From the NCBI RefSeq assembly GCF_040412425.1, contig NC_089777.1, positions 37,235,037-37,299,036 of the forward strand: 64,000 nt of DNA, read 5' to 3'. Each line of letters starts with the position of its first letter. Positions within the stretch are counted from its first letter, which is position 1. The position numbers and the translations under genes were made by a program. The stretch comes from Macrobrachium rosenbergii. Its lineage: Eukaryota; Arthropoda; Malacostraca; Decapoda; Palaemonidae. The notes beneath the pieces are model-generated. The model had not been told where the DNA came from and made no database searches. It worked only from the letters and a program-made list of their open reading frames with translations. This document shows positions 31,491 to 43,436 of this stretch, one piece after another.

Positions 31491-32608
31491 CCTATATGTT
31501 CGCCTTCTCCACTTTCGGGCTGAGGAACGCCGGGGCCACCTTCCAGCGGCTCATGGACAGCATCCTGGGGGACCTAAAGTTCTGCGTCTGCTACGTCGAC
31601 GACGTTCTCATATTTTCCAGGTCTCACAGCGAACACCAGAGACATATCAGGGCAGTCCTGCAGCGCCTCCAAGAGAACGGCCTCGTCGTCCGCTTTGACA
31701 AGTGCACCTTCGGCATCCAGAAAGCAGAATTCTTGGGTCACGAGGTGTCTCCGACAGGCGTCCGCCCTCTTACATCGAAAGTAGCAGCCGTAGCCAGGTT
31801 CCCGACCCCCACCTCCGTCAAGGCCATCCAGGAGTTCCTTGGGATGGTAAACTTCTACAGGCGGTGCATCCCCGGGATCGCGCACACCACGGCCCCCCTG
31901 ACAGAAGTCCTAAAAGGCCAACCGAAGTCCCTGTCTTGGGGACCCAGCCAGCAGCAGGCCTTTTCCCTGACGAAGGCCGCCCTCACCAAGGCAACCGCCT
32001 TGGCACACCAGGATCCCAAGGCCCCCCTCCAGCTGACGACAGACGCCAGTAACGTCGCCTGCGGTGCTGTTCTGGAGCAAATCATCAACGGCACCCCCCA
32101 GCCCATCGCCTTCTTCAGCAAGAAGTTCAATCCCGCAGAGACCCTCTACAGCACCTTCGACAGGGAACTCTGTGCGATGTACTGCGCAGTTCGGCACTTC
32201 AAGTTCCTCCTGGAGGGGACGCCCTTCACAATCTTCACAGACCATCAGCCACTGGTTCACGCCTTCACGAAGCAGGGGGACGCATGGTCTTCCAGACAGC
32301 AGCGCCACCTCTCAGCCATAGCCGAATTTACCTGTTCCGTCAGGTACCTCCCCGGCAAGAAAAATCCCGTAGCAGACGCCCTCTCCAGAGTCGAGTTGAA
32401 CGCAGTGCAGCTTGGTGTAGATTACCAGGACCTCGCCAGAGAACAGGCCGCTGACCCAGAAACCCCAGCATACCTCACCGCTATCACGTCCCTCAAGTGG
32501 CGGGACGTGACCCTCGCCCCGGCGGCCCAAGCCTGCTCTGCAACATCAGCACAGGTCAGCCCCGCCCTTTGGTTCCAGCCTCACGCTGCCGCCAGATATT
32601 CGACATAA
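31491..32608 (+). pseudogene. Gypsy-A copy 2 RT (C-terminal) and RNase H, long open frame
   Basis: A 370-residue frame (ATG at 31496) is open across the second half of RT and all of RNase H. It has [20 protein letters not shown], the catalytic CYVDDVLIF, FLGHEVSPTGVRPLTSK, then RNase H LTTDASNVACGAVLEQ, STFDRELCAMY, FTDHQPL, and the end of the domain NPVADALSRVE. The ATG is internal to the polyprotein and not a true start. This is the best-preserved part of the family here. The fingers, gag and protease are deleted, so it cannot act alone. Confidence 0.9.
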
Positions 32609-33770
32609 TTCACGGCCTCTCACACCCCTCCGGCAGGACCACGCCAAACTGCTTTCAAAAAGTTCATCTGGCACGGGGTGCAAAAGGACGCCACGCCCTG
32701 GGCAAAACAGTGCCTGCAGTGCCAGACCAGTAAGGTGGGTTGTCACACGCAGTCGGGGTAGGCGAGTTCCCACAGCCAGAGCGCCACTTCAGCCACATCC
32801 ACATCGACGCCGTCGGGCCCTTCCCCATCAGGCGGATCCAGATACCTCCTGACAGTGGTAGACCGTTCGACGAGGTGGCCCGGCCACACCCATGCAAGAA
32901 GCCACCGCCAGCCCGTGCCGCCGAGGCCCTGCTCTCCAGTTGGGTTAGCGCGCCAGCATCCCGGATCACATCACAACCGACAGGGCCCCGCCTTCCTCTC
33001 CGAATTGTGGTCCGCCCTGGCTCAACTGCTGGGAACCATGCATCACACCACCATGGCGTACAACCCAGCGGCCAACGGCCTGGTCGAACGATTCCACAGG
33101 TCCCTAAAGTCATCCCTCATGGCCCTCTGCACCGCCGAGGACTGGAAACATCAGCTGCCGTGGGTCCTCCTCGGGTTGAGAACCGCCCCCAGAGCCGATG
33201 GCACCCGTCTGCAGCCGAACAAACCTATGGGGAACCCTCGTGGTGCCGGGAGAGCTCGTGACGGATGAACGCCACTCCCCATCACTGCAGAGGCTCCGCG
33301 ACATGGCTGGCAAGTTCGCCCCTTGCAGGCGCTCATACATCGACAAATCAACCACCTTCATGCCGCCACAGCTGTCATCCGCCACCCACGTCTTCATCAG
33401 AGTCGACGCCGTCCATCCACCACTAACCAAGCCCTACAGGGGACCCTTCCGCGTGCTGGAATGGAACAGCAAGGCGTTCCGGCTGGCACTCCCTGGGAAG
33501 GATGACTGGGTTTCAATAGACCGCTTAAAGCCCGCCTTTCTGTCAGAGAGTCCCGACAGCGACACAGCACCCCTTCTGCCCAACCGCACTCCAGCACGCC
33601 CTCACCCCCGCAGGCGCGCCGCCCCAGGAAGGACCGCCCAACCAGCAGCCTCACAGGCGGGAGACCCCTCCGTTATCTTCAAGGAGCCGCGGCACCCTTC
33701 AGTGTCCCAGCAGATACAGGGATTAGTCAGACGCGTCCCTCGTCTTGTGGAGGGGGGAGTATTTGTAAAG
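32600..33770 (+). pseudogene. Gypsy-A copy 2 integrase
   Basis: Fragments in shifting frames include KQCLQCQTSKV (zinc finger end) near 32710, VDRSTRWPGHTHA (in the 32855-33268 frame), HHTTMAYNPAANGLVERFHR with the catalytic Glu, and the C-terminal KPYRGPFRVLEWNSKAFRLA (GPY/F module) in 33198-33776. The N-terminal and core parts need at least three frameshifts. Confidence 0.8.
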
Positions 33771-34439
33771 TTGTAAGGTGTCAAAGAAACGAGCAGGTAA
33801 AAGTTACTGCTACTTTATTGCAGATCCAGGCAGTTTATGTAGCGGCCGACTGGCGCCGGCCCGTGAAAGACAATGGAATTGACTGTGACCTGAGGTCGAA
33901 ACAATAAACAATAATATGCAGTGAACGAGTACAAATTACAATACAAAACATACAGAACTTCAATATGGATACAGTCTTGATGCCTGTGAATGAAGAAACA
34001 TATGATACACGTGTGACATTTGTATAAATACGTATAAAGTAAAAATGGTTAAAAATCGTGTGACCTGGCACATTTTAGGCGTGACTAATTGAGTTTGAAG
34101 AAAATGGGAAGTCACCAAAGAAAACATGCTCTGCAGAGACTTAGTTAATGGCGCCGCTGAAACACTACGCTGGCGTCGATGTGGTGACTTTACAAAGTCA
34201 CCACATCGGCGCCAGCTTAGTGTTTCGGCGGCGCCATTAATTAAGTCTCCGCTGAGCATGTTTTCTTTGGAGACTTCCCATTTTCTTCAAACTCAATTAG
34301 TCATGCCTAAAACGTGCCAGGTCACAGTCAATTCCATTGTCTTTTGCGGGCCGGCGCCAGTCGGCCGCTATATAAACTGCCTGGATCTGTAATAAAGTAG
34401 CAGTAACTTTTACCTGCTCGTTTCTTTGACACCTTTACA
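33764..34439 (+). repeat. 3' LTR of Gypsy-A copy 2 (short variant), split by a solo LTR
   Basis: TGTAAAGT at 33764-33771 is the first eight bases. The remainder resumes at 34195 with AAGTCACCACATC and runs to TTTACA at 34439. AAGT occurs on both sides of the inverted insert. Confidence 0.9.
33772..34194 (-). mobile_element. Solo LTR of Gypsy-A (long variant), inverted, inside the copy 2 3' LTR
   Basis: The reverse complement starts TGTAAAGTCACC and ends CACCTTACA. It has the 176-bp segment that its host LTR lacks. The 4-bp duplication AAGT flanks it (33768-33771 and 34195-34198). A solo LTR usually results from recombination between two LTRs of a full element. Confidence 0.9.
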
Positions 34440-34579
34440 ACCCCACCCTCAACTCCCTCGATACTCCGCATTATTTTCTCCAAAATTAGATTAAACAACA
34501 TTGGAGATGGAAGGCAACCTTGTCTCAAACCTGTTTTAATTTTAAAACATTCTGTCTTTTTCCTTCCCACCTGACACAA
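34440..34579 (-). pseudogene. LINE reverse transcriptase, upstream half (split by Gypsy-A copy 2)
   Basis: The minus strand reads CFKIKTGLRQGCLPSPMLFN, the classic LINE block that precedes the ADD box. Removing the insert and one ACCC leaves the frame continuous into the AFADD block at 31085. The sequence to the right (34580-34700) holds further decayed RT. Confidence 0.8.
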
Positions 34580-34699
34580 CTCTTACTATTCCTGTAGCAT
34601 ACTTTTACCAAGTTTATAAGCTTTTCTGGTATAACGAATTCCTTCACAAAATTCCACACTGATGGTCTATGGATAAGTGCAATGCAATTTGCTACTGCC

Positions 34700-36030
34700 G
34701 CTTAGAGTTAATTTCCAGGGAGAGGAGATGAAGAAGAGGGAATGGGATAGGTTGAAATTTTGAAGAGATTTTGGAGGGTCATAAGTCTTTTATGTTATTG
34801 ATAATATGCACTATTTTGATATATTTACATGACAAGGATGTACTATAGTTGAAAATGAAAACTTGATAATAGAAATTAGGCTAGTGTTGAATATAAGGTT
34901 GTGAAGAAATTTACAGCACAGTATTTGATACATTTGCTTATAGTAAGAGTTGAAAATTAATTAAAAATTGAGCTCTGTCATTTCAAATACAGGTTTACTA
35001 TTTTACTAATACTATTATTTTCCTTCATTCACATGGATATATACATTCGAGAAGAGTATATTTTACTAATTACAGCAATGATACATCAGTTTTGTGTAAT
35101 TTTCTTTGGTCCCCAAAAAATATCTTTGTGCCCACCTAGGCGTCCCCACTGATGGAATGCCAGCTACGTCGCTGGGTAGCGGGTGAGTGGGTCTGTCAGA
35201 ATTTTGGATCCGTGGTGTTAGGTAGGAAGTCAGCGAGCTCCCAGGGTATTGTGTCAGCTTCTCTAATTTGTTGTGAAGTTAGTTGTGTGGCCGTTCTTCC
35301 ATCATAATAAGATAAGTTTACAATAACATTTTGAGGTACCGAAAACAATAAAACACAATTTAAGCAGAACCCAACCTTGGCCCATTTTGATTCTGTTTGG
35401 AAACAAGAATGTTCAAGATTCTTAATACCAGAGAGTGAAATTGATACATTAAAGCGAATAGACAACACTCTGCAAAATTTAGAAAAGAAACCATACAAGG
35501 AAGTATATCATGGAGACAATATGTATCAGACCTCCAGCTATGTTCCTCTACAAAAAGTATGACAAAAATTCAAGAAAAAAATGGGACATTTGTCAAATCA
35601 TCTTGACTCTGAAGAATTAAACAACATCGGAGAAAAATTTTCAAACATAAATGACAAAACAACCTAGACGAAAATTTTCGTGGAAAAAAAGATACTGTGC
35701 CTGACAAGTAAGAATGGGCAATATTTGTTTATAGATTTTCCTACTTGAAAACGACCCCACAGGGAAGCTTTCTTATAAAAAAAAACTGTTAACACTAACC
35801 ATAAATGACATCACTAGTCTACTACCGTTCGGGATCAAAGATATCTACTTGAACAATTTTTTTTATACTGCACTGTGTCAAATACAAGACCTGCCAAACA
35901 TATCAATCATCTATAATACAAATACACACACGAGCCTTAACAACAGTTATCCAGTTCCTCACAGAAAAGATCGCAGTTGTTTCATAAATATGTAAAGTGG
36001 AAAGAAAATAAAGAGATTGACTGAAGTTCA
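34700..36030. other. Non-coding or unrecognised sequence
   Basis: AT-rich. Open frames at 35196-35498 (minus) and 35377-35562 (plus) overlap and have no domain I know. The plus-strand stretch around 35380-35560 may be the upstream part of the LINE that is recognisable from 36040. Confidence 0.4.
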
Positions 36031-36039
36031 GAAATTATC

Positions 36040-36480
36040 GCATATCCATAAGTCAAACAACAAAGCCCTTGTAACCTGTATAAAAGCCAAATGTAAAAAT
36101 GCATTAAATTTGATCAATTACCTCACACAAATTGGGGGACTGACAGACCAACCTTGACATTGCTGCACAAACCAGCTGTTATATCTATTCTAGACTATGG
36201 ATGGTAGATATACATTTCTGCCTCGGCTGCAACATTGAAAAGGCTGGATCCAGTTCATAATGAGGGACTTGGGATGTGCACTGGAGTTTTAAATCTCCCC
36301 TAAACTCTTCTATCCAAGTTGAAAGTAGTGAACCACCTCTGGCCCTTCAACATGACGTCATATGCAGTGCAATAAAAATACAGGGGAGTGATTCACTTGC
36401 TGATCAAAGAGCCAGATTTGTAAAAAAAAAAATCACTCCACCTTTCTCAGAGTCAACAAATATAAATATATAAAATTTTC
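36040..36480 (+). pseudogene. LINE C-terminal fragment (jockey-like)
   Basis: Plus-strand frames give CKNALNLINYLTQI near 36090, a LDYG segment near 36190, KRLDPVHNEGL near 36240 and VESSEPPLALQ near 36317. These match in order the region after the RT domain of jockey-type LINEs. Several frameshifts are needed. Confidence 0.7.
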
Positions 36481-38105
36481 TCCAATAATTGACCACCTTT
36501 TTCATGGATTATGAATAAGGTATAAAAATTTGTACACTTAAAATATTTATCTAACACTGCATGTACACCAGAACCTCATGAACAAAAGACAACAGAACTT
36601 TTAAAGGTTCACTATACAACACATTCATTGATCCAAGTCTTCAACAGGCTTGGCATTTGCAGGGATACTGCCCAACAAAAGATACCTAACAATGCTGCTG
36701 TTACCAGCACGAATTATGTGCAACAGGATAAGCCACTGACTTTAAAATTGAAATTGACAAAATACAAACCTGAGCAGGGTCTGCTGCATTTATGACGTTC
36801 TTTAGGTTAGGCTGCTTGGTGCTTAAGCATCCCCCAATTGATTCGCAGCTAGTTGTTTGATAATCCTTAATGTACAGTGTTTTTATGTACTGCGGAGCTT
36901 TTATGTGCATTTTCTTGATTTGCCGGCACATGAGAAGTGAATACATAAAAGGTGAAGGGAAGGTACATCTGATAATGGCATCTTGAGTTTTGTTAGACGC
37001 AGTTATGAAGTAATGCGACATCACTCTGCAATCAGTTTGAATGTGATTCTCTTGACTGTTCATCTTGAGAGGATAGAATTCTTAGTGTGTAGGTGCCATG
37101 AAACTATCTTAAAAAAATGGGTGGCTTGGCAGGCAATCGGGAAAGTTATATTTAGAGTAGAGTATGTAAAGTGAAAACGGCTTACTAAATGGTTATAAAC
37201 ATCATTTGTTTGAAACACGTGAATAGTATTGGGTTCCCAATAAAGTTCATAAGGGCAGCATATTAGAGGTTACTAAGTGCTTTTTCCATTATGACTGTTA
37301 ATGATTCCATACTGCTCATACTTGACCCTATTTTTAGGCATTAACTGCTTTGGTGCTATGCATAAATAAAATACGTGACATTATTATTTCACTTTATTGA
37401 ATAAGGAAAGAAAAAGTCTCATAGGATTTGATCTCCAAGTGAAACCTCTGGACGAACATGTTTCCTTGGTTGAAATTTAATTGCAATGACCTACACTGTT
37501 CGGTATGAGAGTGAAGTAAGCTATTTTATTAATAATCTCGGTGATTAGTTAATGAAATATCTTAATAAAATGGAAAGACTTACGTTCCTATTATATGATT
37601 AACTATTATTAAGGGAGGTGAATTGTTATGACATACTAACAGAAAAAGAAGCAATTTTTTATAAGTAGCAATAGTAATAAAAATTATTACCAATAAAATA
37701 TGACTACATGCACTGCATACAGCGACGGCGTTTCTGTGTCATCGCACTGGAAAGTAGTTGTGTTATGAGAGACTTTCAATAACACATGCAGTGTAATACT
37801 GCACCTTAGTTAGACACGGAGAAATAATATATAGTTGTTTCAGCCCATTTCCACACCAGACCAGTCACTCTCCCTCCACAAATTCAAACATACCTTCCAC
37901 TTAAATCATAAAAACCTTTTATTTCCTTTAAAAACTTGTCTTTTGTACTACTGATATTCAACACCCTCCACAATGTCTCTGCCGTTTATATTATAAGTTT
38001 TTTTATATCTATGTATACCACATAGAACATTGCACCTTTATTATCAAACATCTCAAATAAACGTTTATTGACAAATACTTGATTCCCAGCCTCTTCCTCA
38101 CACTG
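36481..38105. other. AT-rich non-coding sequence
   Basis: No gene or known repeat recognised. The open frame on the minus strand at 36701-37063 has no motif. Confidence 0.4.
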
Positions 38106-38356
38106 TTTTTCCCTATCAGTCTTACTTTCTCAATCGCAATCTGACAATATGTTTTTCCCTATCAGTCTTACTTTCTCAATCGCAATCTGACAATATGTTT
38201 TTCCCTATCAGTCTTACTTTCTCAATCGCAATCTGACATTATGTTTTTCCCTATCAGTCTTACTCTCTCAATCGCAATCTGACAATATGTTTTTCCTTAT
38301 CAGTCTTACTTTCTCAATCGCAATCTGACAATATGTTTTTCCCTATCAGTCTTACA
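38106..38356. repeat. 46-bp tandem repeat, about 5.4 copies
   Basis: Units start at 38106, 38152, 38198, 38244, 38290 and 38336, exactly 46 bp apart. Each reads tttttccctatcagtctta and then tttctcaatcgcaatctg. Only about four substitutions separate the units, so the array is recent. Confidence 0.95.
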
Positions 38357-38467
38357 CCTTCCTTGGTGTTTTAAGTAATGTTATGTCCCTATAATTTTTT
38401 ACTGCTTCCTCTGTGACCGTGACCCCTATAATACACAGACAGACACAAACACACACTTTATAGGCTA

Positions 38468-38473
38468 CATATA

Positions 38474-38541
<68 letters not shown>
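38468..38541. repeat. (TA)n microsatellite
   Basis: An almost pure TA run, followed by a short TG-rich stretch. Confidence 0.95.
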
Positions 38542-38545
<4 letters not shown>

Positions 38546-39056
38546 AATATATATAATGTGTGTTTGTGTGTGCATGCATGTATATTAATGTGTGCGTGTC
38601 GGGTCACCATGTGTGTATGTGTAGTTTATAAGAGTAAACTCAACTACTTGGTGTAATCACAACCAAGCTAAACTACTTGTTAAGAGTTCCATTTTTTTCT
38701 GTTTACTTTGCATATCAAACTGATCATTATTTGTGAACGATTTTACTGCCTTGTGCATCTCTTTTTACATCATCCGTTACATTCTGTTCATAATCTCGAC
38801 GTATTAAGTAATTACACGTGAAATATTCCATTTGTTAACAAGGAAATTGTACTCTTGCTACATAAAGAAAAAATAATTTTATCTGAAGTTCATTATCTGT
38901 AATCCACTGCAAGTCAATATAAAATGAAATAAATCTTGTTTTTATTTTATTACACATGTAACTGAAAAGATAGAAGCACAAGAGAATTAAGCCTTTACTG
39001 AAATGACCAAGACCCCCAGGTTTGTATGTTGCGTACATTACCTTTAATCTATCCTA

Positions 39057-40159
39057 CTAAGGGATTCAGAGCCAATGAAACACGATTTTTTGGCAACACC
39101 TTTTTATCAAAGCACCAGGTAAAGGTGAAACTTGGCAAGTGTATATTTTATAACCCTACCTAATTTTTGCAAGTGTTGTTTAGTACCTAAGTTAAATAGT
39201 TCTGGTATTTATCAGAGTAAAAGTGTGTTTCCTATGCGAGAGCCATCAAAGTCGCGGGTAAGGGTTTTGAACACGATAGTGACGTTAACTTATGATGTCA
39301 TGAGGCTCCGACCACAGTGAAAAGAAGTTTACTTATGGGAAAAAGTCTCTTCACTGTGGCTCAGCCCACTTGCCGATGACATACTCACTAACTGATATTA
39401 GCAAGGCCAAGAGAAAGAAGGTCTGCTAACTTCCCCCCAAATCCCCCATGTATGCGAAGCTTTATCTACCTCCTTATTGCATCAGCAGGTGAAGTGCCTA
39501 AAAGAAAACGAAAAAAAGGGACCTTGAGCAGGTGCCTCTAAGATACGTCATCGCCTACGTAGTTACCCCAGGTGGGGAGCGACCCCACCCAATTGGGTAG
39601 ACCTTGTCTCTCTTGGCCTTGGATTGTCTAACAGCTCCTGCCCACACTTCTGGGGCAGCCAAGTAACTATTACCCTCTATAGAAATGATTACCTATCCAC
39701 ACTATAGTAAATCTTGCCACGGGTCTTCTCACTTGTATACAAAGTGGCTAGCAAGCCGTAGTACAAATGGAGTCTTGCAACCATGGGGACAATTCCATAC
39801 CCTGCTGGCCATTATCGAGTTTGTCGAAGCCTAGACCAATATCCAAAGATATTGGCCTAGACTATGTAAGCATTAGTGACTTACTGCCTACCTGGTGGAT
39901 GGGCGGAGCTTCTTGACGTCCTATTATGTTTACGTCACGAATGGTTTTAGGACCCTTGACTGAGATTTTCTCGGTTCCGGTATCAGAGACTTCAGTTTAC
40001 TCTATAAATATTAAAACTATCAAACTTAGGTACTAAATAATACTTGCAAAAATTCGGTAGGGTTATAAAATACACACTTCCCAACTTTCACCTTTATCCG
40101 ATGCTTTGATAAAAAGGTGTTCCCGAAAAACCGTGGTTTATCGGCTCTGAATCCCTTAG
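39057..40159. mobile_element. Non-autonomous DNA transposon with long diverged TIRs
   Basis: The left end CTAAGGGATTCAGAGCC and the right end (its reverse complement at 40143-40159) extend into inverted repeats of about 260 bp (39057-39325 and 39895-40159) at perhaps 75-80% identity. TA flanks both ends (39055-39056 and 40160-40161). The middle has no coding sequence. TA duplication suggests a Tc1/mariner-like or related superfamily. Confidence 0.72.
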
Positions 40160-41026
40160 TAAGCACAGAACAACCAATACAGTATAACGATGCTTATAGC
40201 TATGTCTAATATTACTTTTATATATATGCCAAGATTTTAATCAAGTGCCGTCTTTATTTTATTTTATTTAATTTATTTATTTATTTTTGCAAAAGAATAG
40301 TCATAACAAGAAAATTACGGAACATCACCACAAAGTGCCCTGTATTTGTTAACGATCGCAGTGTCCAAAAATACCATTACTCTCAGTTACTTTTGCTTTG
40401 ACAAAAGTGTGTCGGATGGTATCCTGGTGACATCCCCAGTTTGAGTTCTGCTGTAATTTGTAGTAGACCTCTGCTTGGTTTTTAAAAGGTTTAGTGTCGT
40501 TTTCTGCAGAATATTGCCAGAGGAGTAATATCAAGATGAGTAGGGATATGTTGTGTAGCGGAACAAGGAAATATCTTTGCCCACTGCAACGATGTTTAAG
40601 TGTGAATAAGTGGAACATAACTGGAAATTGGTGAAATGAATGAGAGTTATCTTTATAGCATAGTGATGAATGCATTGCAGACGAACAATTATTTCAGAAG
40701 TGGTAATTACAATTCAAAAAATCACCTGAAAATTCAGTATAAGGAAAAGTTAAAAATGTGGCCAACGATTGAAAGCGGAACCTTTTCAAGTTTTTCAGTG
40801 TGCTTCTGTTAATTTTGTTCTTTAGTCCTTTACCCATCCTTGATCCAAGAAAAAAAACTGAATGATGTTAAGTGTTAAACAATCCATATGATTGCCAGCA
40901 TGGAAAGGACTCGTTATGTGGTGTACGTCTAGATGCTCTTTCTCAGAGTTGCTGAGAAAAGTTATTATTATGGGTTGTATTGTACTTTATTACTTTTAGT
41001 TTTCCATACTCCATTTTTGTTGTTAG

Positions 41027-41080
41027 TTTTCCACGGATCCATATGCAAGCCGTTTACGACAGTCTGAGATGGACGTTAAG
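41027..41080 (+). CDS. Candidate 54-nt exon of an unidentified gene
   Basis: An acceptor-like ccatttttgttgttag ends at 41026 and a strong donor gtaagt starts at 41081. The 54 bases between are open in one frame (FSTDPYASRLRQSEMDVK), an ordinary protein-like composition, while another frame has a stop. I do not recognise the protein and see no neighbouring exon. Confidence 0.25.
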
Positions 41081-41187
41081 GTAAGTTACATCCTATTACC
41101 TCACGTAGCCTACATTGTGAAGTAACTTGCTATATTCCTGTCAAATACAGAACAGCAATTACCTCTGATATAAAAGATCATTACAGC

Positions 41188-41260
<73 letters not shown>

Positions 41261-41262
41261 GG
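41188..41262. repeat. (TTA)n microsatellite
   Basis: A pure trinucleotide run of about 24 units. Confidence 0.95.
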
Positions 41263-42530
41263 ATCTGGGTTTATAATGATGATGCGCTTTTTATTTTTTA
41301 AAATGGGCAGAAATACAGAACAGCTCCGAATGGGGTATTACCTTGGATATTGACTTTTTCTATAGTGTTTTGGTTGCTTATCAAGAATTTACCGTTATTT
41401 TTTATCGTTTGACTGTAATTAACCTGTAATTAACCTCAGAAATTGTATGCTGGCCATCCTGGATGCTATCGTGTATGTGCAGTGTTATAGGGGAGCTTTT
41501 GGTAAAAAGTGGAGTTTCCTTTACCAGGGGGCGGAGCTCCCGGTTAAGTAACACGGCCTGCTAGGTTAGTTTAGGTTAGGGTACGTGAGGTTAGTATAGT
41601 TCCTTTTATAATAGCCAATCCCTTCTTGAACATACGGTCCCTAATGACTAGCGCATGCGCGTAACCATTCCATAACAACATGGCACTCCAGTCTTTCTCC
41701 CAACGATTTCCCCCACCCAAAACCCCGAGTTCCCAAAGGGTCCCCAACCATGTTGGATAGAATGAGGTTAATATTATTATTAACCGACAATAAACAACAC
41801 CACCTCCTTCATCAGCAACACTAAAAGTATAGGAAAAATCAATTCTAAGGTAATAGTCCATATGGAGCAGTTTTGTAGTTTTACTTTAAAATGTATCTTT
41901 CTTTTTCTTATATGGCCAGGCCTACATAACTACTGCCTAAGAAGAGCTCCTCACGGAGATATCGCTTGTTAATAAAACTTTTTACCGAAAAATACAGAAT
42001 AGGATGTATATGCAGTACAGGGAGATAAATTTTAAATCTTAGAGATAATTTTTGAAGTTTACTTTGTTTTTACATTCAACCCCAAGGGGCTGGTACTAAA
42101 CATGGTGCCCCGAGGACCTTTTCTGTAGACAGTCACTTTCGATATTGTGGAAATAATTGATCGTGGAAATGCACATCAAAATTAAAGCAAATGATATATC
42201 TTCATGTGGCCATTCCGTGACATTTTCTTATTAATGATGGTAGCCATTTACGACTTACTGGAAATGTGTTTGAAGAGGTTCTTAATTTTTGCATGAATAT
42301 TGTTTTGGTTTAATTCTAGCTTGGGAAATGGTGATTTCAGTGTAGTGTTTCCTCTCTAAAGTTTGGTTTCATTGTCTGACATGGGAAATTTTGATATCCG
42401 TATTTCATTCTCTTCCTGCTGTTAAATGTTTGACTCCATTGAAATTAAATAGAGACAGCTCTTTTCATTAAAACCAAAATATTTAAAACTTACTTTAAGG
42501 TAAAAATAGAGATAGAATTGCACAAATTTT

Positions 42531-42761
42531 TCATGGTCGTTGTGATTTTGGCATTTCAGTCCCAAGGAGACGGGACTTCAGGTCATCCTTGTAGTCTTCA
42601 TTCGTAGAACGAACAGATCCCACCAATAATGCTTTGTTTGCACTGATGATATCAGCCCTGCGACATAACCTCTCCCTTGAAAATCGGAAATAATGTATAC
42701 CGGATCCTGCTGTCATTTTCTTAGCGTTTTTGCTCCCATAGACAGAGCAACTGCTTGGCAT
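42531..42761 (-). pseudogene. THAP-domain-like fragment
   Basis: The minus-strand frame starts MPSSCSVYGSKN and continues with GIHYFRFSRE, which matches the first half of THAP zinc-dependent DNA-binding domains (M-x3-C-x-x-x-G-C-x-N and then HxFP). The second zinc cysteine is Ser (GS in place of GC). The second half of the domain is not present in this frame. It may be a first exon or a fragment of a THAP-type transposon. Confidence 0.4.
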
Positions 42762-43436
42762 ATTTGCATCACAGAGGTCGATCCACTCTCGTGAGAGATA
42801 AGCAACTGACTGGTCGTTGGCCTGAAGGACGGTGAAGCATCTGAGGTCACAAACCAGTCAACCATAATAATGCTAGACGTCTAACCTGTTTACATGGATT
42901 TGAGACCATATATTTCTTCTCCTCTTGATTCCTTTTCGTGCTTATCTCGAGTGAAGAACTTACCTCATAAATGTGATTTATTAAAGATATTGCCCCTTTA
43001 TAAATCGGCTAAGGCTGGATAGTCGACTCTATACTGCCCCGCGATGTAGTTGATATTTTCAAAAGTATGCAATTGTTCACTGCATTCATTTGTAAACGCT
43101 TTACCTTGTTTTTACTCAGATTTTCGAATAAACAACGACATTGTCTCTGAAGACGGTTTGATGGTTTTCCGATCTTTTTACTGGAGACCTTGAAGTTTGT
43201 GCTTTACTGAGCTATAGCGTTAGGCACGTGCGCGAATGTCCCTTCTCTCATCCTTCCAGGAGCTGGAGATAGAAGGATTCCGAAAAGCTTTCAGGGAAAA
43301 CTCCGAAGATTTCGATAATTTCAGCATCGTCTTTATAGTCAAGTATAATCAGAATTTCATTTTTTTTTATATAGAACGTAACCACAACAGTAGTTTCCCG
43401 TAAGGGGAGGGGGCGGTTATTGTCGTCAGAGCACCT
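42762..43436. other. Non-coding sequence
   Basis: No recognisable element. The minus-strand frame at 43248-43457 shows no motif. Confidence 0.4.

Larger units (their letters stand above)
31099..34439 (+). mobile_element. Gypsy-A copy 2: short-LTR, internally deleted, with a nested solo LTR
   Basis: It is flanked by ACCC on both sides (31095-31098 and 34440-34443). The 5' LTR is the 249-bp short variant. The leader runs to 31490 and then jumps directly into the middle of RT, so gag, protease and the RT fingers are missing. RT (part), RNase H and integrase follow to 33760. The 3' LTR is cut eight bases in by an inverted long LTR. The purine tract ggaggggggagtat precedes it. Confidence 0.9.
40160..42530. 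other. Mostly non-coding; one candidate exon and one microsatellite inside
   Basis: Apart from the (TTA)n tract and the possible exon at 41027-41080, which have their own entries, I see no gene. A taggtt-rich stretch lies at 41560-41590. Confidence 0.4.

Noticed and set aside
38106..38356. CRISPR-like array
   Set aside because: The 46-bp units are directly adjacent with no unique spacers, in a eukaryotic sequence; it is an ordinary tandem repeat.
38352..38579. Open frames rich in Ile-Tyr (also at 54750-55046, 58978-59208, 61997-62252)
   Set aside because: Translations of (TA)n microsatellites.
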